Positions 45,456 to 56,267 of a stretch of 64,000 nucleotides of DNA are shown one piece after another. Position 1 is the stretch's first letter; each line of letters starts with the position of its first letter. A program made the translations under genes and the position numbers. The stretch is taken from positions 264,473,306 through 264,537,305 of the forward strand of contig NC_057807.1 of the NCBI RefSeq assembly GCF_018294505.1, given 5' to 3'. The notes beneath the pieces were generated by a model that searched no databases, was not told where the DNA came from, and saw only the letters and a list, made by a program, of their open reading frames with translations. This DNA is from Triticum aestivum. Lineage: Eukaryota; Streptophyta; Magnoliopsida; Poales; Poaceae.

Positions 45456-46193
45456 CTAGAAAAACTGCTCCGATGAAGACTCCATGATATCTGCTCCAGC
45501 TTCATCAACATAGTCATCATCACTATCGTTTGGGTCCGAGTCGGTGTCGTCGATGATGATGTAGTTCTCAGGGCAAGTGCAATCATCGTCTTATCCTCCC
45601 GTCGCGGGAAATCCCATGAATACTTTTAGCTTCTTCTTCAGATCATCATTCTTCTCTATGAATGTCGTCATTTCCTCCTCATATCCATCACGCGTAGACT
45701 TGAGTTCTTCCTACAGCTCCGTGATCTTGCTCAATGCCTTCTTCAGATCCATCATGCCTACGCACATCTGGTTCTCCTGGCGTCGTATGTGCTGGTTTAA
45801 CTCATGGATGAAAGCTGCAATTGATCTATCCTTCCTGGTGCTGATAATCTCCCATTGCTCATCTCGGCGCCCACAAATCTGGTAGATAGTATCCTTGAGA
45901 TCCTTGTGGCAAACTTCTCCAATGCGTCCCATGGTGATGTGAGCTGCCATGCTCTTTCCTAGACTCCAGGTTGGTGCATCAAAGGAAAACTCTATGGGCT
46001 CAGTGACTGGCATGAACGTTCTTCCTGGAACTTGAACTTGAATCATCCAGTGCTCCTCTTCAGGTAAAGTGGTGATGTAGGTCCCGGTGAAGCTTGGTAC
46101 TCAGATGTTCAGGTATCTAGTGACTTCCTTCAAGTGGCACCTAAAGGGTGTATCTTCATCCGGTTGCGTGAACTTGTTCCTTGCATCCGCCAT
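45456..46193 (-). pseudogene. Accessory ORF between PBS and gag of the chromovirus
   Basis: About 245 codons from ATG at 46193 (MADARNKFTQPDEDTPF), with stops near 46103, 45711 and 45594, each a single-base change in an otherwise open frame. The first half has a helix-strand-strand-strand-helix appearance: LKEVTRYLNI, then TGTYITTLPEEEHWMIQVQV, PIEFSFDAPTW and SLGKSMAAHITMGRIGEVC. The second helix is Ala-rich and follows a lysine, which recalls a double-stranded-RNA-binding domain. Then a coiled coil (AAFIHELNQHIRRQ; EELKSTRDGYEEEMTTFIEK) and an acidic Asp-rich tail. It precedes gag by about 200 bp on the same strand. Its function is unknown; the dsRBD reading is inference. Confidence 0.6.
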
Positions 46194-46288
46194 CCTAAAA
46201 GAGTAGAAAAGACGAGGAGTCAGAAATGAGAAGAGAGAGTAGTGATCTAGGGATTTAGCTTAGTGGTCGTGTCCTATAGTCAGTGTGT

Positions 46289-46300
46289 GCTCTGATATCA
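46289..46300 (-). other. Chromovirus primer-binding site (initiator tRNA-Met type)
   Basis: Minus strand reads TGATATCAGAGC three bases after the LTR end. It differs by one base from the usual TGGTATCAGAGC. Confidence 0.8.
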
Positions 46301-46303
46301 TCT

Positions 46304-48993
46304 TGTAGCGACCAGATCTCAAACAGTCTGATCTCTGTGCATCAGTGTCATCCTTGGATCGGTAATGCTGACACGCACAATACTTGAAGGATTTATAACA
46401 GAGTAGCAATCACACACTTATTACATCGAATGTCTCAAAAGAGAGCTTATTACAAATAATATGGCTTAAGGCCATCTAATAACGATAACAACGGAAGGCT
46501 TGGAAGATAAGCGAGTCCATCAACTCCAACGGCATCACTGAGTATAGAAACACAACCTAAAAATACCTTACTCGTCGTCTGAAAAGTCTGCAACATGAAC
46601 GTTACAGCCCAAAAATGGGTCAGCACATGGAATATGCTGGCAATGTAACACATAGAGAGTAATGAAAGAAATAAGGCTATACTACATGCATATATGGCTG
46701 GTGGAAAGCTCTATGGTTACAGTTTTGCATAAAGCCAATTTTTCCTTACTTCAAAGGAATAAATTTTTATTTAACTATCATGGTGGTTGTTAAACATTGA
46801 GAAGGGTACTCCATCTCAATCCCAATTAAGCATCATCATTAAAACCCAACAAAATATAATTAAGTAACATGATGAGATACACATGATAATCCAAGTACTA
46901 GATACTCAAAACGTCCATAACCGGGGACACGACTAACCATGATTAGTTTATACACTTTGTAGAGGTTTGCACACTTTTCCCCGTAAGACTCGATCTCCTC
47001 CACTTAATTTCTCGCACTACATGGTGTTTGAGAAACGGATGACCGAGTCACAGTCTTTCAGAAGTATTAACTCTCTATTCCGGGTAGACCGTACCAACCT
47101 ACATCCCCTACATCTGCTAGTCTACCTCTTCAAGAGCTCACGCAACTTAATCAACTATGCTAGAGCCCATAGTAGCTTGCGGCTGCACACGAAGTTTCTG
47201 GCATGAATAATCTCATGATCCCTTTCAGCCTGGGTGGTGGTCCATAGGAGAATCACACGGTACCCCGGGATTTCCAGAAATACAGGCAACACTGGGTTTC
47301 CTAGGTGCCTCAATCCACCCAGATGTGAATTTAAGTTGCCACCTTAAGTAAACCATTAATTAAACAATCTCACATCTGTCATGAAACACTCACCCAATCC
47401 ACGTCTACTAGCATAGCATGGCAATATAAGCAAACGTAGAAGTAACTCCCAAAGGTTTGAAAATAAACAGGTAATAGGTTCTACCTCATCTACTTCCCAA
47501 ACCCACGTATTAATCAGATCCTAATCATGCAATTGTTTGAGGATTGATCTAATGCAATAAAACTGGGTAGTAAAGAGGTATGATCAAAGTGTTACTTGCC
47601 TTGCTGATGATCCGTGAAACCTAGAGATTCGAAGTAGCAAGCGTCGCACTCCGGATACTCTATCGCAAACAAACAAGCATACAATAAGCACTTATCTAAT
47701 GCACATGTAAAACTCAAATAAGAGATCTAACCAGAAAGTTCAACTTAAGAACTCCGGTTTGCAAAAAGAATCAAATCAAACGAAGCAACGAAAGTCAAAC
47801 GGCGAAAGAAACAAGCTTCATTTACTAATCTGGACCTAAGTCAAATTTTAAAGTAGCAAAAACTTGTTTGAGTTGGTTAAATGGAAAGAGGGTTTCGAGA
47901 CGAAACTCTAGTCGCTTGAATCACCTGATTACGATAAACGAGCGAAAAGTTATACTAAAACGAAAATCGGATCACAAATCGCGATCAGAAATAATCGCGG
48001 AAAATCCGAGAAAAAGAAAAACTAACGAACAGGCTAACGAACGAACGTTCGCTGTCTGCGGCTAAAAGACGAAAACCGTTCGTAAAACCGAACGTACGAA
48101 CGAACGTCTGCTAAATAACTAAACTGGGAAAAAAAATAAAACCGATCTAATAAAAAAATAAACCGGGGTTCTAAAAAACCCACGGTTTTCTCTCGAAAAC
48201 CGCGGCAGCGGCGGCTACCTCCGGCGGGTCCGGCGAGCGAGGTGGTTGGCTCCAGCGGTGGCGGGGTCTCCGGCAAGGTCGGAGGGTGGCGGCGAGGTGC
48301 GGGGCGGTGGCGTCGGGCGGCGGCGCGGCGAGGTGCGGCGGCGGCGGGGTGCGGCGTCGGCGGCGGCAGCGGCAACCGGCGGCGGGCGGCGGCGGGCGGC
48401 TAGGGTTTCGGGGGTGGCGGCTGGGCTGGGGCGGCTCAGCGCCTCGGGCTTTAAAGGCCCGGCCGGGTCAGTGTCCCAGGCGGACACGGCACGGTAAGTC
48501 GGTTCGTTTTTTTAAACATTATGCGCAGAAAAACAATTAAAATAAATGCTAAACGGACTCCAAAAATCCCGAGATAAATATTCCCCGACTTCTAAAATCA
48601 AGCAAGACAAGATGAACATTTATTTGGGGCCTAAATGCTATTTTGAAAAACGCGCATTTTTCCTAAATTCAAATGAAATAGCAATAAACTCCAAAATAAA
48701 ATCTTATTTGATTTTTTATTGAATCTTCAATATTTCTTTATTTTGGGAAAGTCATTTTATTCCCTCTCTCACATTTTCTTTATTGAAATTATTGAAGATA
48801 AAATAAATAAAATCAAATGATCCTATTTTAAAAATTTGAGAAAACTCAAATATGAAAATAACGAAATCCCCAACTCTCTCCGTGGGTCCTTGAGTTGCGT
48901 GAAATTTCTAGGATCAAGGCAAAATGCAATAAATATGATATGCAATGATGATCTAATGTATAACATTCCAAATTAAAAATTTGGGATGTTACA
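46304..48993 (-). mobile_element. Chromovirus 5' LTR
   Basis: Pairs with 37955-40657. The GC-rich tract (48.2-48.45 kb) is shorter than in the other LTR, which accounts for part of the length difference (2690 versus 2703). Confidence 0.93.
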
Positions 48994-49267
48994 GATTGGC
49001 TCAAGCTCAAAGCACAAGACCCTACATTTTCCATTTTAGCGATCCAAGATCACATTGAGTCTATAGGAAAGGCCAATACTATCAAGGAGGGATGAGGTGT
49101 TGCTTAATGAGTTTCTTACTCAAAGTGCTTAGTGATATGCTCCAAAGCCCTCAACTACTTTCTCACATCCACATATGTCCCAAACCAAAAGTCAAACTCG
49201 GCCCTACCGAAACCATCTATCCGACGCCATCGAGTTCTGTTGACATAGCCACTGCCACAAACCCTAG

Positions 49268-49660
49268 TCTTTTCGGTCTCACCGATAGGGATCTCGGTCT
49301 CACCGAGATGGGATTGTACTCTCTCTGTTTCCCTTCGTAACGTTTCGGTCAAACCGAGATGAGCGACCGGTTCCACCGAGATTGCAATGCAAACTCACTG
49401 TTTCCCTTTCGTAACATTTCGGTCCAACCGAGATGAGCGAATTGGTCCCACCGAGTTTGCCTGACCAACTCTCTGTGTGTCTATTACCAAAATCGGTCTC
49501 ACCGAGTTTGTGTAATCGGTCTCACCGAGATTACGTTATGCCCTAACCCTAACCATATCGGTCCCACCGAGTTGACATGTCGGTCCCACTGAAAATCCTA
49601 ACGGTCACATTATTTACTAAATCGGTCCGACCGAGTTTCACGATTTGGTCCCACCGAGTT
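49268..49660 (+). repeat. Palindromic CGGT..ACCG array in the Sirevirus-like LTR
   Basis: About eleven copies of a 14-bp palindrome TCGGTCTCACCGAG or one- to three-base variants (TCGGTCCAACCGAG, TCGGTCCGACCGAG and others) lie upstream of the TATA box. Confidence 0.9.
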
Positions 49661-49701
49661 TGGTAAGTTGTGTGTAGCGGTTAGGTTTTGTGTGGAGGCA
49701 A

Positions 49702-49708
49702 TATATAC
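49702..49708 (+). promoter_or_regulatory. TATA box of the Sirevirus-like LTR
   Basis: TATATAC about 45 bp downstream of the palindrome array, then a C-rich initiator-like stretch. Confidence 0.6.
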
Positions 49709-50510
49709 CCCTCCACCCACTCTTCATTCATGGAGACAGCCAGCAGTACATGCCTACACTTCCAACATACATTTTCTGAGAGAGAACCACCTACACTTGT
49801 GTTGAGGTCAAGATATTCCATTCCTACCACATAAATCTTGATGTCTTGCCTTCCCCAAGTTGCTTTCCACTCAAACCTTCTTTCCACCAAATCCAAATCC
49901 TGTCAGAGAGAGTTGAGTGTTGGGGAGACTATCATTTGAAGCACAAGAGCAAGGAGTTCATCATCAACACACCATTTGTTACTTCTTGGAGAGTGGTGTC
50001 TCCTAGATTGGCTAGGTGTCACTTGGGAGCCTCCGACAAGATTGTGGAGTTGAACCAAGGAGTTTGTATGAGCAAGGAGATCGCCTACTTCGTGAATATC
50101 TACCCTAGTGAGGCAAGTCCTTCGTGGGCGACGACCATGGTGGGATAGACAAGGTTGCTTCTTCGTGGACCCTTCATGGGTGGAGCCCTCCGTGGACTCG
50201 CGCAACCGTTACCCTTCGTGGGTTGAAGTCTCCATCAACGTGGATGTACGATAGCACCACCTATCGGAACCACGGCTAAAAAATCTTCGTGTCAACATTG
50301 CGTTTGCTTCCTCAAACTCCTCCATTTACCTTCGTATGCAATTGTTTTACATTCCGCTACTATACTCTTAGAATTGCATGTGTAGGTTGATTGCTTGACT
50401 TGTGCTAAGTTGCTAAGATCTGCCAAGAATTAAAATTGGGAAAAGGCTAGATTTTTATTTGGTCAAGTAGTCTAATCACCCCCCTCTAGACATACTTTCG
50501 ATCCTACAAG

Positions 50511-50522
50511 TGGTATCAGAGC
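50511..50522 (+). other. Primer-binding site (initiator tRNA-Met)
   Basis: Exact TGGTATCAGAGC two bases after the LTR end at 50508. Confidence 0.92.
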
Positions 50523-50593
50523 TTTGGTCTCCATTTGCTTTGATTTCCATAGCTTTTGGTGGTCATAGCCTTGGTTTCACAACCTAGGAGAGT

Positions 50594-52777
50594 ATGGTAT
50601 CTAGCGAGGGAAATTACCACCGTAGAGGTCCTTACTTTGATGGTACTAATTTTGCTAGTTGGAAGCATAATATGAAAATGCACATTCTTGGACATAACCC
50701 CGCCATTTGTGCTATTGTGTGTATTGGCTTGCAAGGTGAATTCTTTGATGGGAGAGAACCAAACCGTGAAGCTACCGCAGAAGAGTTGAAGATGCTGCAA
50801 TACTAATGCTCAAGCTTGAGATATCCTCTTCAACGGATTGTGCCCCAAAGAATTCAACAAAATCAGCCGTCTTGAGAATGCAAAGGAAATTTGGGATACC
50901 TTGATTGACATGCACGAAGGTACCGATTCCGTCAAGGAATCCAAATTGGATGTGCTTCAAAGTCAACTTGACAAGTTCAAAATGAAGGATGGTGAAGGCG
51001 TTGCTGAAATGTACTCTAGGCTTGCTCTCATCACAAATGAGATTGCTGGCTTAGGAAGTGAAGAGATGACTGATAAATTCATCATCAAGAAGATCCTAAG
51101 AGCCTTGGATGGAAAATATGATACCTGGTGCACATTGATCCAAATGATGCCCAATTACAAATATCTCAAGCCAATGGAAGTCATTGGAAGAATTGTTGCT
51201 CATGAGATGTCACTCAAGGATAATGAGGAGCTCCACAACAAGTAAAGTGGTGCTTACAAAGCCTCATGTGAAGCTCCCACATCATCAAGTGAGAAACAAA
51301 CCTTCAATGAAGAATTGAGCCTAATGGTGAAGAACTTCAACAAGTTATACAAGAGTAGAAGCAAGGAAAGAAGTTCCAAGTCAAGGTCCTACAATGACAA
51401 AAGATCTTCTAGTCGTGAGTGGAATTACTACAATTGAGGAAGACCCGGACACTATTCCAATGAGTGTACGGCTCCCTACAAAAGAGGAGAAGATTCTCCA
51501 AAAAGAAGGAGTAGAAGAGAGGAATCACCATCAAGAGAAAGAAGGAGTAGAGATAATCGATATGAACGAAGAACATCCCGGAGAAGCAAGGGTTCGGAAA
51601 GGAAGGACAAATCATCAAGGAGCTACACAAAACGAAGACATCAAGCTCATGTTAGTGAATGAGTATTCGGCTCCGACTCTGACAATCACTCCGAGGAAAG
51701 CTATCACTCCAACTCCGAATATACTCAAGATGAAGCTGTTGCCAGTCTAGCACTTGTGTCAACCAACTCCTATGACATATTTGACTCACCAAATGAAGGA
51801 ATTGGAAGAGGATTCATGGCTAAAGGCCCAAAGGTATCACACCCCGAGTATGTTGATTTCAATAGTGATGAAGATGACTTGTTAGGTGATGATGATTTAC
51901 TTGTTGACAACTGTAGTGATGAATACTATGAAGAAATGTCAAATAATCATGCTAATCAAGATAAAATGAATGACAATGATAAGAGAAGATTGAGCGCCTA
52001 ACTAAAGAACTAAACACTCTTAATTTAGCTCATGAAACTATCTTGGAAGATCATCGAGAACTTTTAAAGACTCATGAGAAGTTATGCTTTGAAAAGCTCA
52101 GACTTGAGCAAGAGCATGAGTTTTTAAAGGCAATCAATGATGATCTTCGCAAGAAAAGTTCTTCTTACATTGCCAAGCGTTTACTCTTATCTACTTACAT
52201 GCCACAAGTCAAGTCTAGTAACAAGAACAAGAAAGATTCTTCTTCTAGTAGTAACAATAATCATGCTAAATCCAATGTTGTTGCTTCTAGTAGTTCTCTT
52301 GATTCCACTAATGATTCTCTTAGCCAAGTTACACTTGAGCAAGAAAATAGCTTATTGAAGGGAATTATAGAGAAAGGTGTTTACAAGAGCCTTCCCGGAA
52401 GTAAGCAATTCGAGGAAATTGTACGCAAGCAAGGAAGGCACCGGAAGAATCAAGGTGTTGGTGTTGAACGAAAGTTCAATGCTAATGGACTTGAGTGGGA
52501 AGAAGATCAATACCCCAAGACGAAGTTTGTTCCTCAACAAGAGAAGTATGATCCTACTTCTTTCAAAGGGACACAAGCTCAAGATGATCTTCCACCATAA
52601 GACCACAAGCAAAAAGGCAAGGACAAGCTTCAAGAGGAGATTGATGCATTTGAAGAAGCTCCTAAGGCCTTGGTCAAGTCGGTTCCCAAGACTACATCAA
52701 GTTCTACTTCATCAAGTACAACTACAACTCCAAGGATTCCCACCAAGATGATGTGGATCCCAAAGAAGAAGAACTAG
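50594..52777 (+). pseudogene. Sirevirus-like gag
   Basis: Start ATG at 50594 with RGPYFDGTNFASWKHNMKMH, the Copia gag N-terminal motif, then the UBN2-type region (NAKEIWDTLIDMHEGTDSVK; LALITNEIAGLGSEEMTDKF). The zinc knuckle keeps GRPGHYSNEC, but the first Cys is Tyr and the second is a TGA stop. A Ser/Arg-rich stretch, an acidic stretch and a long coiled-coil C-terminus follow (KLCFEKLRLEQEHEFLKAIN; SLLKGIIEKGVYKSLPGSKQ), typical of the extended Gag of Sireviruses, ending MMWIPKKN. Frameshift near 50805 and stops near 50817, 51243, 51436, 51996 and 52598 make it inactive. Confidence 0.85.
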
Positions 52778-53640
52778 AGAGTTCTTGAGGGTGACTCCGC
52801 CAACATACTTCACTCATAACATTTTGGCAAGGACAAGTGCAATCAACTTCCACATCTTGCACTAGCTCAAGGAGTCGCAAACCCTCTTGTTGGTAAGACA
52901 AGGGACAAGGTAACCTAATGCTTTCGTGGACTTTATCTTGTGTGTGCATCACTCTATGTCTATGGATATCCTTGTTTGTTCCTTGTGGGACTAACCCATG
53001 TAGGTATTGAAAGTGCAACTCACTCTAATGGATTGCTCCAAATGATCTACATCAACATTGAGCATCCACATCTTCAACACCTACATGAAGTCATCATCGA
53101 CAAAACCCAAGGTTAGTTCATCCCTCTTAGGGGGGATCTCACATCTAGGGGGAGCTTTACTCTAAGAATTGAGCTAAAGCAACTGTAATGGTGTGAACAC
53201 AACAATGCTTTATGTAAAAGTGGTAACTCCACTTGTGCTTAAACGATGAGTATGACCTATGATCAAATGTTGTCATTTGACTCCTAAGTCAATATACTCA
53301 TATATAGATGACCTAGTCATCGCCAATTGCTTGATAGATGCTAGATTGGTTGTGCATGCTTTGCCACATATTTAATTTGTCATTTTATTGTGTGAGCATG
53401 TTGAGTGCATATTTTACTCATTCAAGGACATCCACTTGTTGTTTTGATTGTTTGGTTTCTTTCCTTTTACCAAGTGGATGGACAAGAATGCCTAAGAACC
53501 TTCTCTAGCTATCTATGCTTTTCTTGTCTCAAACTCTATTCATGCTACATCACAAAGTTTGATCAAGTTAGATTCGAACCATTCTATGCGAGGAGCACTC
53601 GGAGTCCCCGATTCGTCATAGACTTAAACTTACAAAACCT
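52778..53640 (+). other. Non-coding stretch where pol would be expected
   Basis: Reads as AT-rich non-coding DNA with an AGGGGGGATCTCAC and CTAGGGGGAGCTTTAC purine-rich pair at about 53130-53160. No protease, integrase or RT motif in any frame. Confidence 0.6.
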
Positions 53641-54400
53641 CTTTGTGCATTTCAGTCTGACCGATTCACCCTTTTCGGTCATACCGAGATCACTAAGTTG
53701 ATCTAGGTTTTCAACCTCGGTGCAACCGATTAGAACCTTTCGGTCACACCGAGTTGCAGTAACTGTTCGCAGTTTTGCATCTCGGTGCCACCGAGTTGTT
53801 CCACTCGGTCACACCGGCAAGGACATGCTATATATACTCACGGGTCAAATTTTGGAAAAAAAATCGAAACCCTTCGCCCGCGCATAGCCTTCTCTGCCTC
53901 TTCGGGTCTCCGGGTCGTCCTCTTCACCGCCAGCAAAATTGTAGAACTTGATACTTTGTGCCCTGCCGCTGGTCTCCCCCGCCATCAACGGCATTCTGCC
54001 CTGCCGTTGCCGCCGTAGCAAGTTCACCACCAAGTTAGGGTATGAACTTGATACTTTGTGCTAATCTTTAACACCGATTCCTAGCACATTGCTTTGCCAT
54101 GATTCTTGCCACGTTTGAAATCATTCTATCCAGCGAAAGCATTCCAAAGATTAGATTTGATTTGAAAATTTAGGGTTAGGTTTCCGCCGAACTAATCTCG
54201 GACCGATTCGGCTTAGGCCATTGCACATGTGATATTTGGTCTGGCCGAGAATTGCAAATTGGTGTGACTGAGATCAATTCTTTGTGAAACCCTAGCAGTC
54301 TCGGTGCCACCGAACTGTGACTCGGTCTGACTGAGTTCACTAGTTAGGTTCCAAAAGCTACTTCGGTATCACCGAGTTTACAAATCGGTAGCTCCGAAAT
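53640..54400 (+). promoter_or_regulatory. Internal palindrome array with TATA box
   Basis: CGGT..ACCG palindromes like those in the LTR recur (CGGTCACACCGAG, CTCGGTGCCACCGAG and others) at 53650-53820, followed by TATATATAC at 53829, a GC-rich leader-like block at 53870-54010 and more palindromes to 54390. The order mimics the LTR promoter and lies about 0.7 kb upstream of the next ORF. Confidence 0.5.
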
Positions 54401-54530
54401 GCTTTCTGTGGAAAACTAAAACTAAGTTTTTGACTCAATTGTTTTGCAAAAACCTTTGCACTTTGTGATGCTCATCCAGTCTACCTCATCTACATCTATT
54501 CACAGGGTCTGCTGTCAGTGAGTTTTCAAA

Positions 54531-55784
54531 ATGTCTAATCAAAGTGATTGCCAGAACAAGTCTGAAGAGCAAACTCAGATGAGTGAGGGCACTAGTCCCT
54601 CAAGCAGTTATCATGAGGGCAACAGGAGCACACCCAGCAATTTGCCAAAAGCAGCCACCAAGACAAGGAAGAAGAAAACCTCAGATTCTGAAGATGAGGA
54701 TTATGTGGCTGTTGAAGATGAGGCCAACTTCAAAGAAGAAGGTTCTGAAAAAGGAGTATGGCACAACTGCTACCACAAAGCCAGGCATGAACAAGAAGGC
54801 ACCTGCCAGGAGAGTTTCTACATCCAAACCTAGGAAGGTTGCCACTGGTGAAACCATGAAGTTCACCATTGAGTCTGAAGAAGAAGTTGTTAGCCAAGAT
54901 AAGAAGAAGAAGAGGGTGAGAACAACTATTGCCAAAGTCCTTGGCAAGCCCTCCATGAGGAGAGATTCTGATGGAGAACAAGAAGAGGAAGAGTACGCTG
55001 CACCAGCACCCAAAGCTCAGAAGCTCATGGGAGATGCAATCAGATCAGGGGCTGCTCCATCTAAGCCCAAAGCTGCTCCCAAGGCTGCTGCTCCAGCCCC
55101 AAAGCCTAAACCCAAGAGGAACACCAGAAGTATACCTGCTGCAGAAAAGAACAAGGCCCCAGTGCCTGAAGCTGCTGAAGAAGAAGATGATTCACTTGTT
55201 TTGAGGAAGTTGAAGCCCAAGATTCCTGACCATAATGATGCTCATCCAGTAACTGAAGACATGCACATCAAAATGGATGCTGGACTGAGATTGTGGAGAT
55301 AGTCAGATCCATATGCTGTGAGGAGAAGGACAATAGTTGACTACAGATTTCACACAAAGGAGCAACAAGATTTTTATGAGACAATTTTGCTTGACAAGAA
55401 GCCCATTGTATGTGACATGAGATGGATCAACTGGTAGTACATCAAGGAAAATGAAGCTCACTATCCTGGAGTATATGACAACTTCAAATCATGTGGAGTT
55501 GATGAATTTGTTGCCCAGAAGCTCACCAAGTGGAATGATGAGCTCATTATGCAGTTTTACTCCACAGCTCACTTCTACCCAGATGGGAAGATCATATGGA
55601 TGTCTGAAGGTACTAGGTACCAATCCACTGTTGAAGAATGAGCTCAGTTGATCAATGCTCCAAAAGAAAGTGAAGATGACTTGGATGTATATGCTGAAAA
55701 GAAGAAAGACCACAACTCTATGGCAGACATGTATAGAGAGATCCCATATAAAGCTTTGGAAACACACAAGCTTGGATCTGTACA
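54531..55784 (+). pseudogene. Unknown retrotransposon ORF downstream of gag
   Basis: ATG at 54531 (MSNQSDCQNKSEEQTQMSEG). The first 250 codons are Lys/Glu/Pro/Ala-rich and look disordered (AAPKAAAPAPKPKPKRNTRS), with one frameshift near 54750. The second part is globular: RTIVDYRFHTKEQQDFYETI, KPIVCDMRWINW, HYPGVYDNFKSCGVDEFVAQ, MQFYSTAHFYPDGKIIWMSE and AQLINAPKESEDDLDVYAEK, interrupted by TAG codons near 55302, 55437 and 55640. It resembles the uncharacterised 'putative plant transposon protein' group found in Triticeae elements; this is from memory. It sits where Sireviruses carry an env-like gene, but no membrane segment or signal peptide is seen. Its 3' end is cut by a Gypsy LTR fragment. 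Confidence 0.55.
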
Positions 55785-55799
55785 CTTCTTGTTGTCTGT

Positions 55800-56080
55800 A
55801 TACTTTGCCTTTTACTTTTACTTTGCATCTTTATATCAAAAATACCAAAAATATTATCTATCTTATCTATCAGATCTCACTTACCAAGAAGGGATTGACA
55901 ATCCCTAATTGTGTTGGTTGCATTGAGCTATTGTTTTGTGTAGGTACGAGGGACTTGTGCATAGCCTCCTACTGGATTGATACCTTGGTTCTCAAAAACT
56001 GAGAGAAATACTTACGCTACTCTGCTACATCATCCTCTCCTCTTCGGGGAAATCCAACGCAAGCTCAAGACGTAGAAAGA
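55800..56080 (+). mobile_element. Gypsy LTR 3' fragment
   Basis: Only the last 280 bp of an LTR are present: AAAAATACCAAAAATATTAT, GGATTGATACCTTGGTTCTC, then CTACATCATCCTCTCCTCTT and GGGGAAATCCAACGCA. The 5' part is missing, so this copy was truncated when joined to the Sirevirus-like element. Confidence 0.75.
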
Positions 56081-56088
56081 AGAATTTC

Positions 56089-56106
56089 TGGCGCCGTTGC
56101 CGGGGA
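56089..56106 (+). other. Primer-binding site (tRNA-Asp type)
   Basis: TGGCGCCGTTGCCGGGGA is complementary to the 3' end of plant tRNA-Asp. Confidence 0.85.
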
Positions 56107-56267
56107 GGTCTTCGCCAAAGTCAACATACCAAGTACCCATCATAATCCCTATCTCTTGCACTACATTATTTGCCATTTGCCTCTCGTTTTCCTCTCCCCC
56201 ACTTCACCCTTGCCGTTTTATTCGCCCTCTCTTTTTCGTTTGCCTTTTTCTCTCTTGCCTTGTCGTC

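Larger units (their letters stand above)
37955..48993 (-). mobile_element. Chromovirus (Gypsy, Tekay-like), 11.0 kb
   Basis: LTRs of 2.7 kb (37955-40657 and 46304-48993) flank a minus-strand gag-pol with a chromodomain at the end, an iMet-like PBS, a polypurine tract and an additional ORF before gag. Target duplication is GATTA (37950-37954) versus GATTG (48994-48998), one mismatch. The order protease, RT, RNase H, integrase, chromodomain is Gypsy/chromovirus. It is inactive because of stops, frameshifts and a 182-bp duplication. Confidence 0.93.
37812..50508 (+). mobile_element. 5' LTR of the Sirevirus-like element (split)
   Basis: Starts TGAAAGTGCAACTATCCC at 37812 and ends CTACA at 50508, two bases before the PBS. 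The chromovirus and one 5-bp duplication (37955-48998) interrupt it; the LTR proper is about 1.65 kb. Its middle contains many short CGGT..ACCG palindromes and a TATA box. Confidence 0.8.
37812..55795 (+). mobile_element. Copia/Sirevirus-like retrotransposon, pol-less, 3' truncated
   Basis: It has a 5' LTR split by a chromovirus, an iMet-type PBS, a long Sirevirus-like gag, a non-coding stretch, then an ORF of unknown type. No protease, integrase or reverse transcriptase was found between gag and that ORF. The element ends where a Gypsy LTR fragment begins at about 55.8 kb; no 3' LTR is present. The unit is either an internally deleted Sirevirus or a non-autonomous family. Confidence 0.65.

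Noticed and set aside
53010..53022. TGAAAGTGCAACT, identical to the start of the Sirevirus-like LTR
   Set aside because: Similarity stops after 13 bases, with no LTR body following; likely chance or a short relic.
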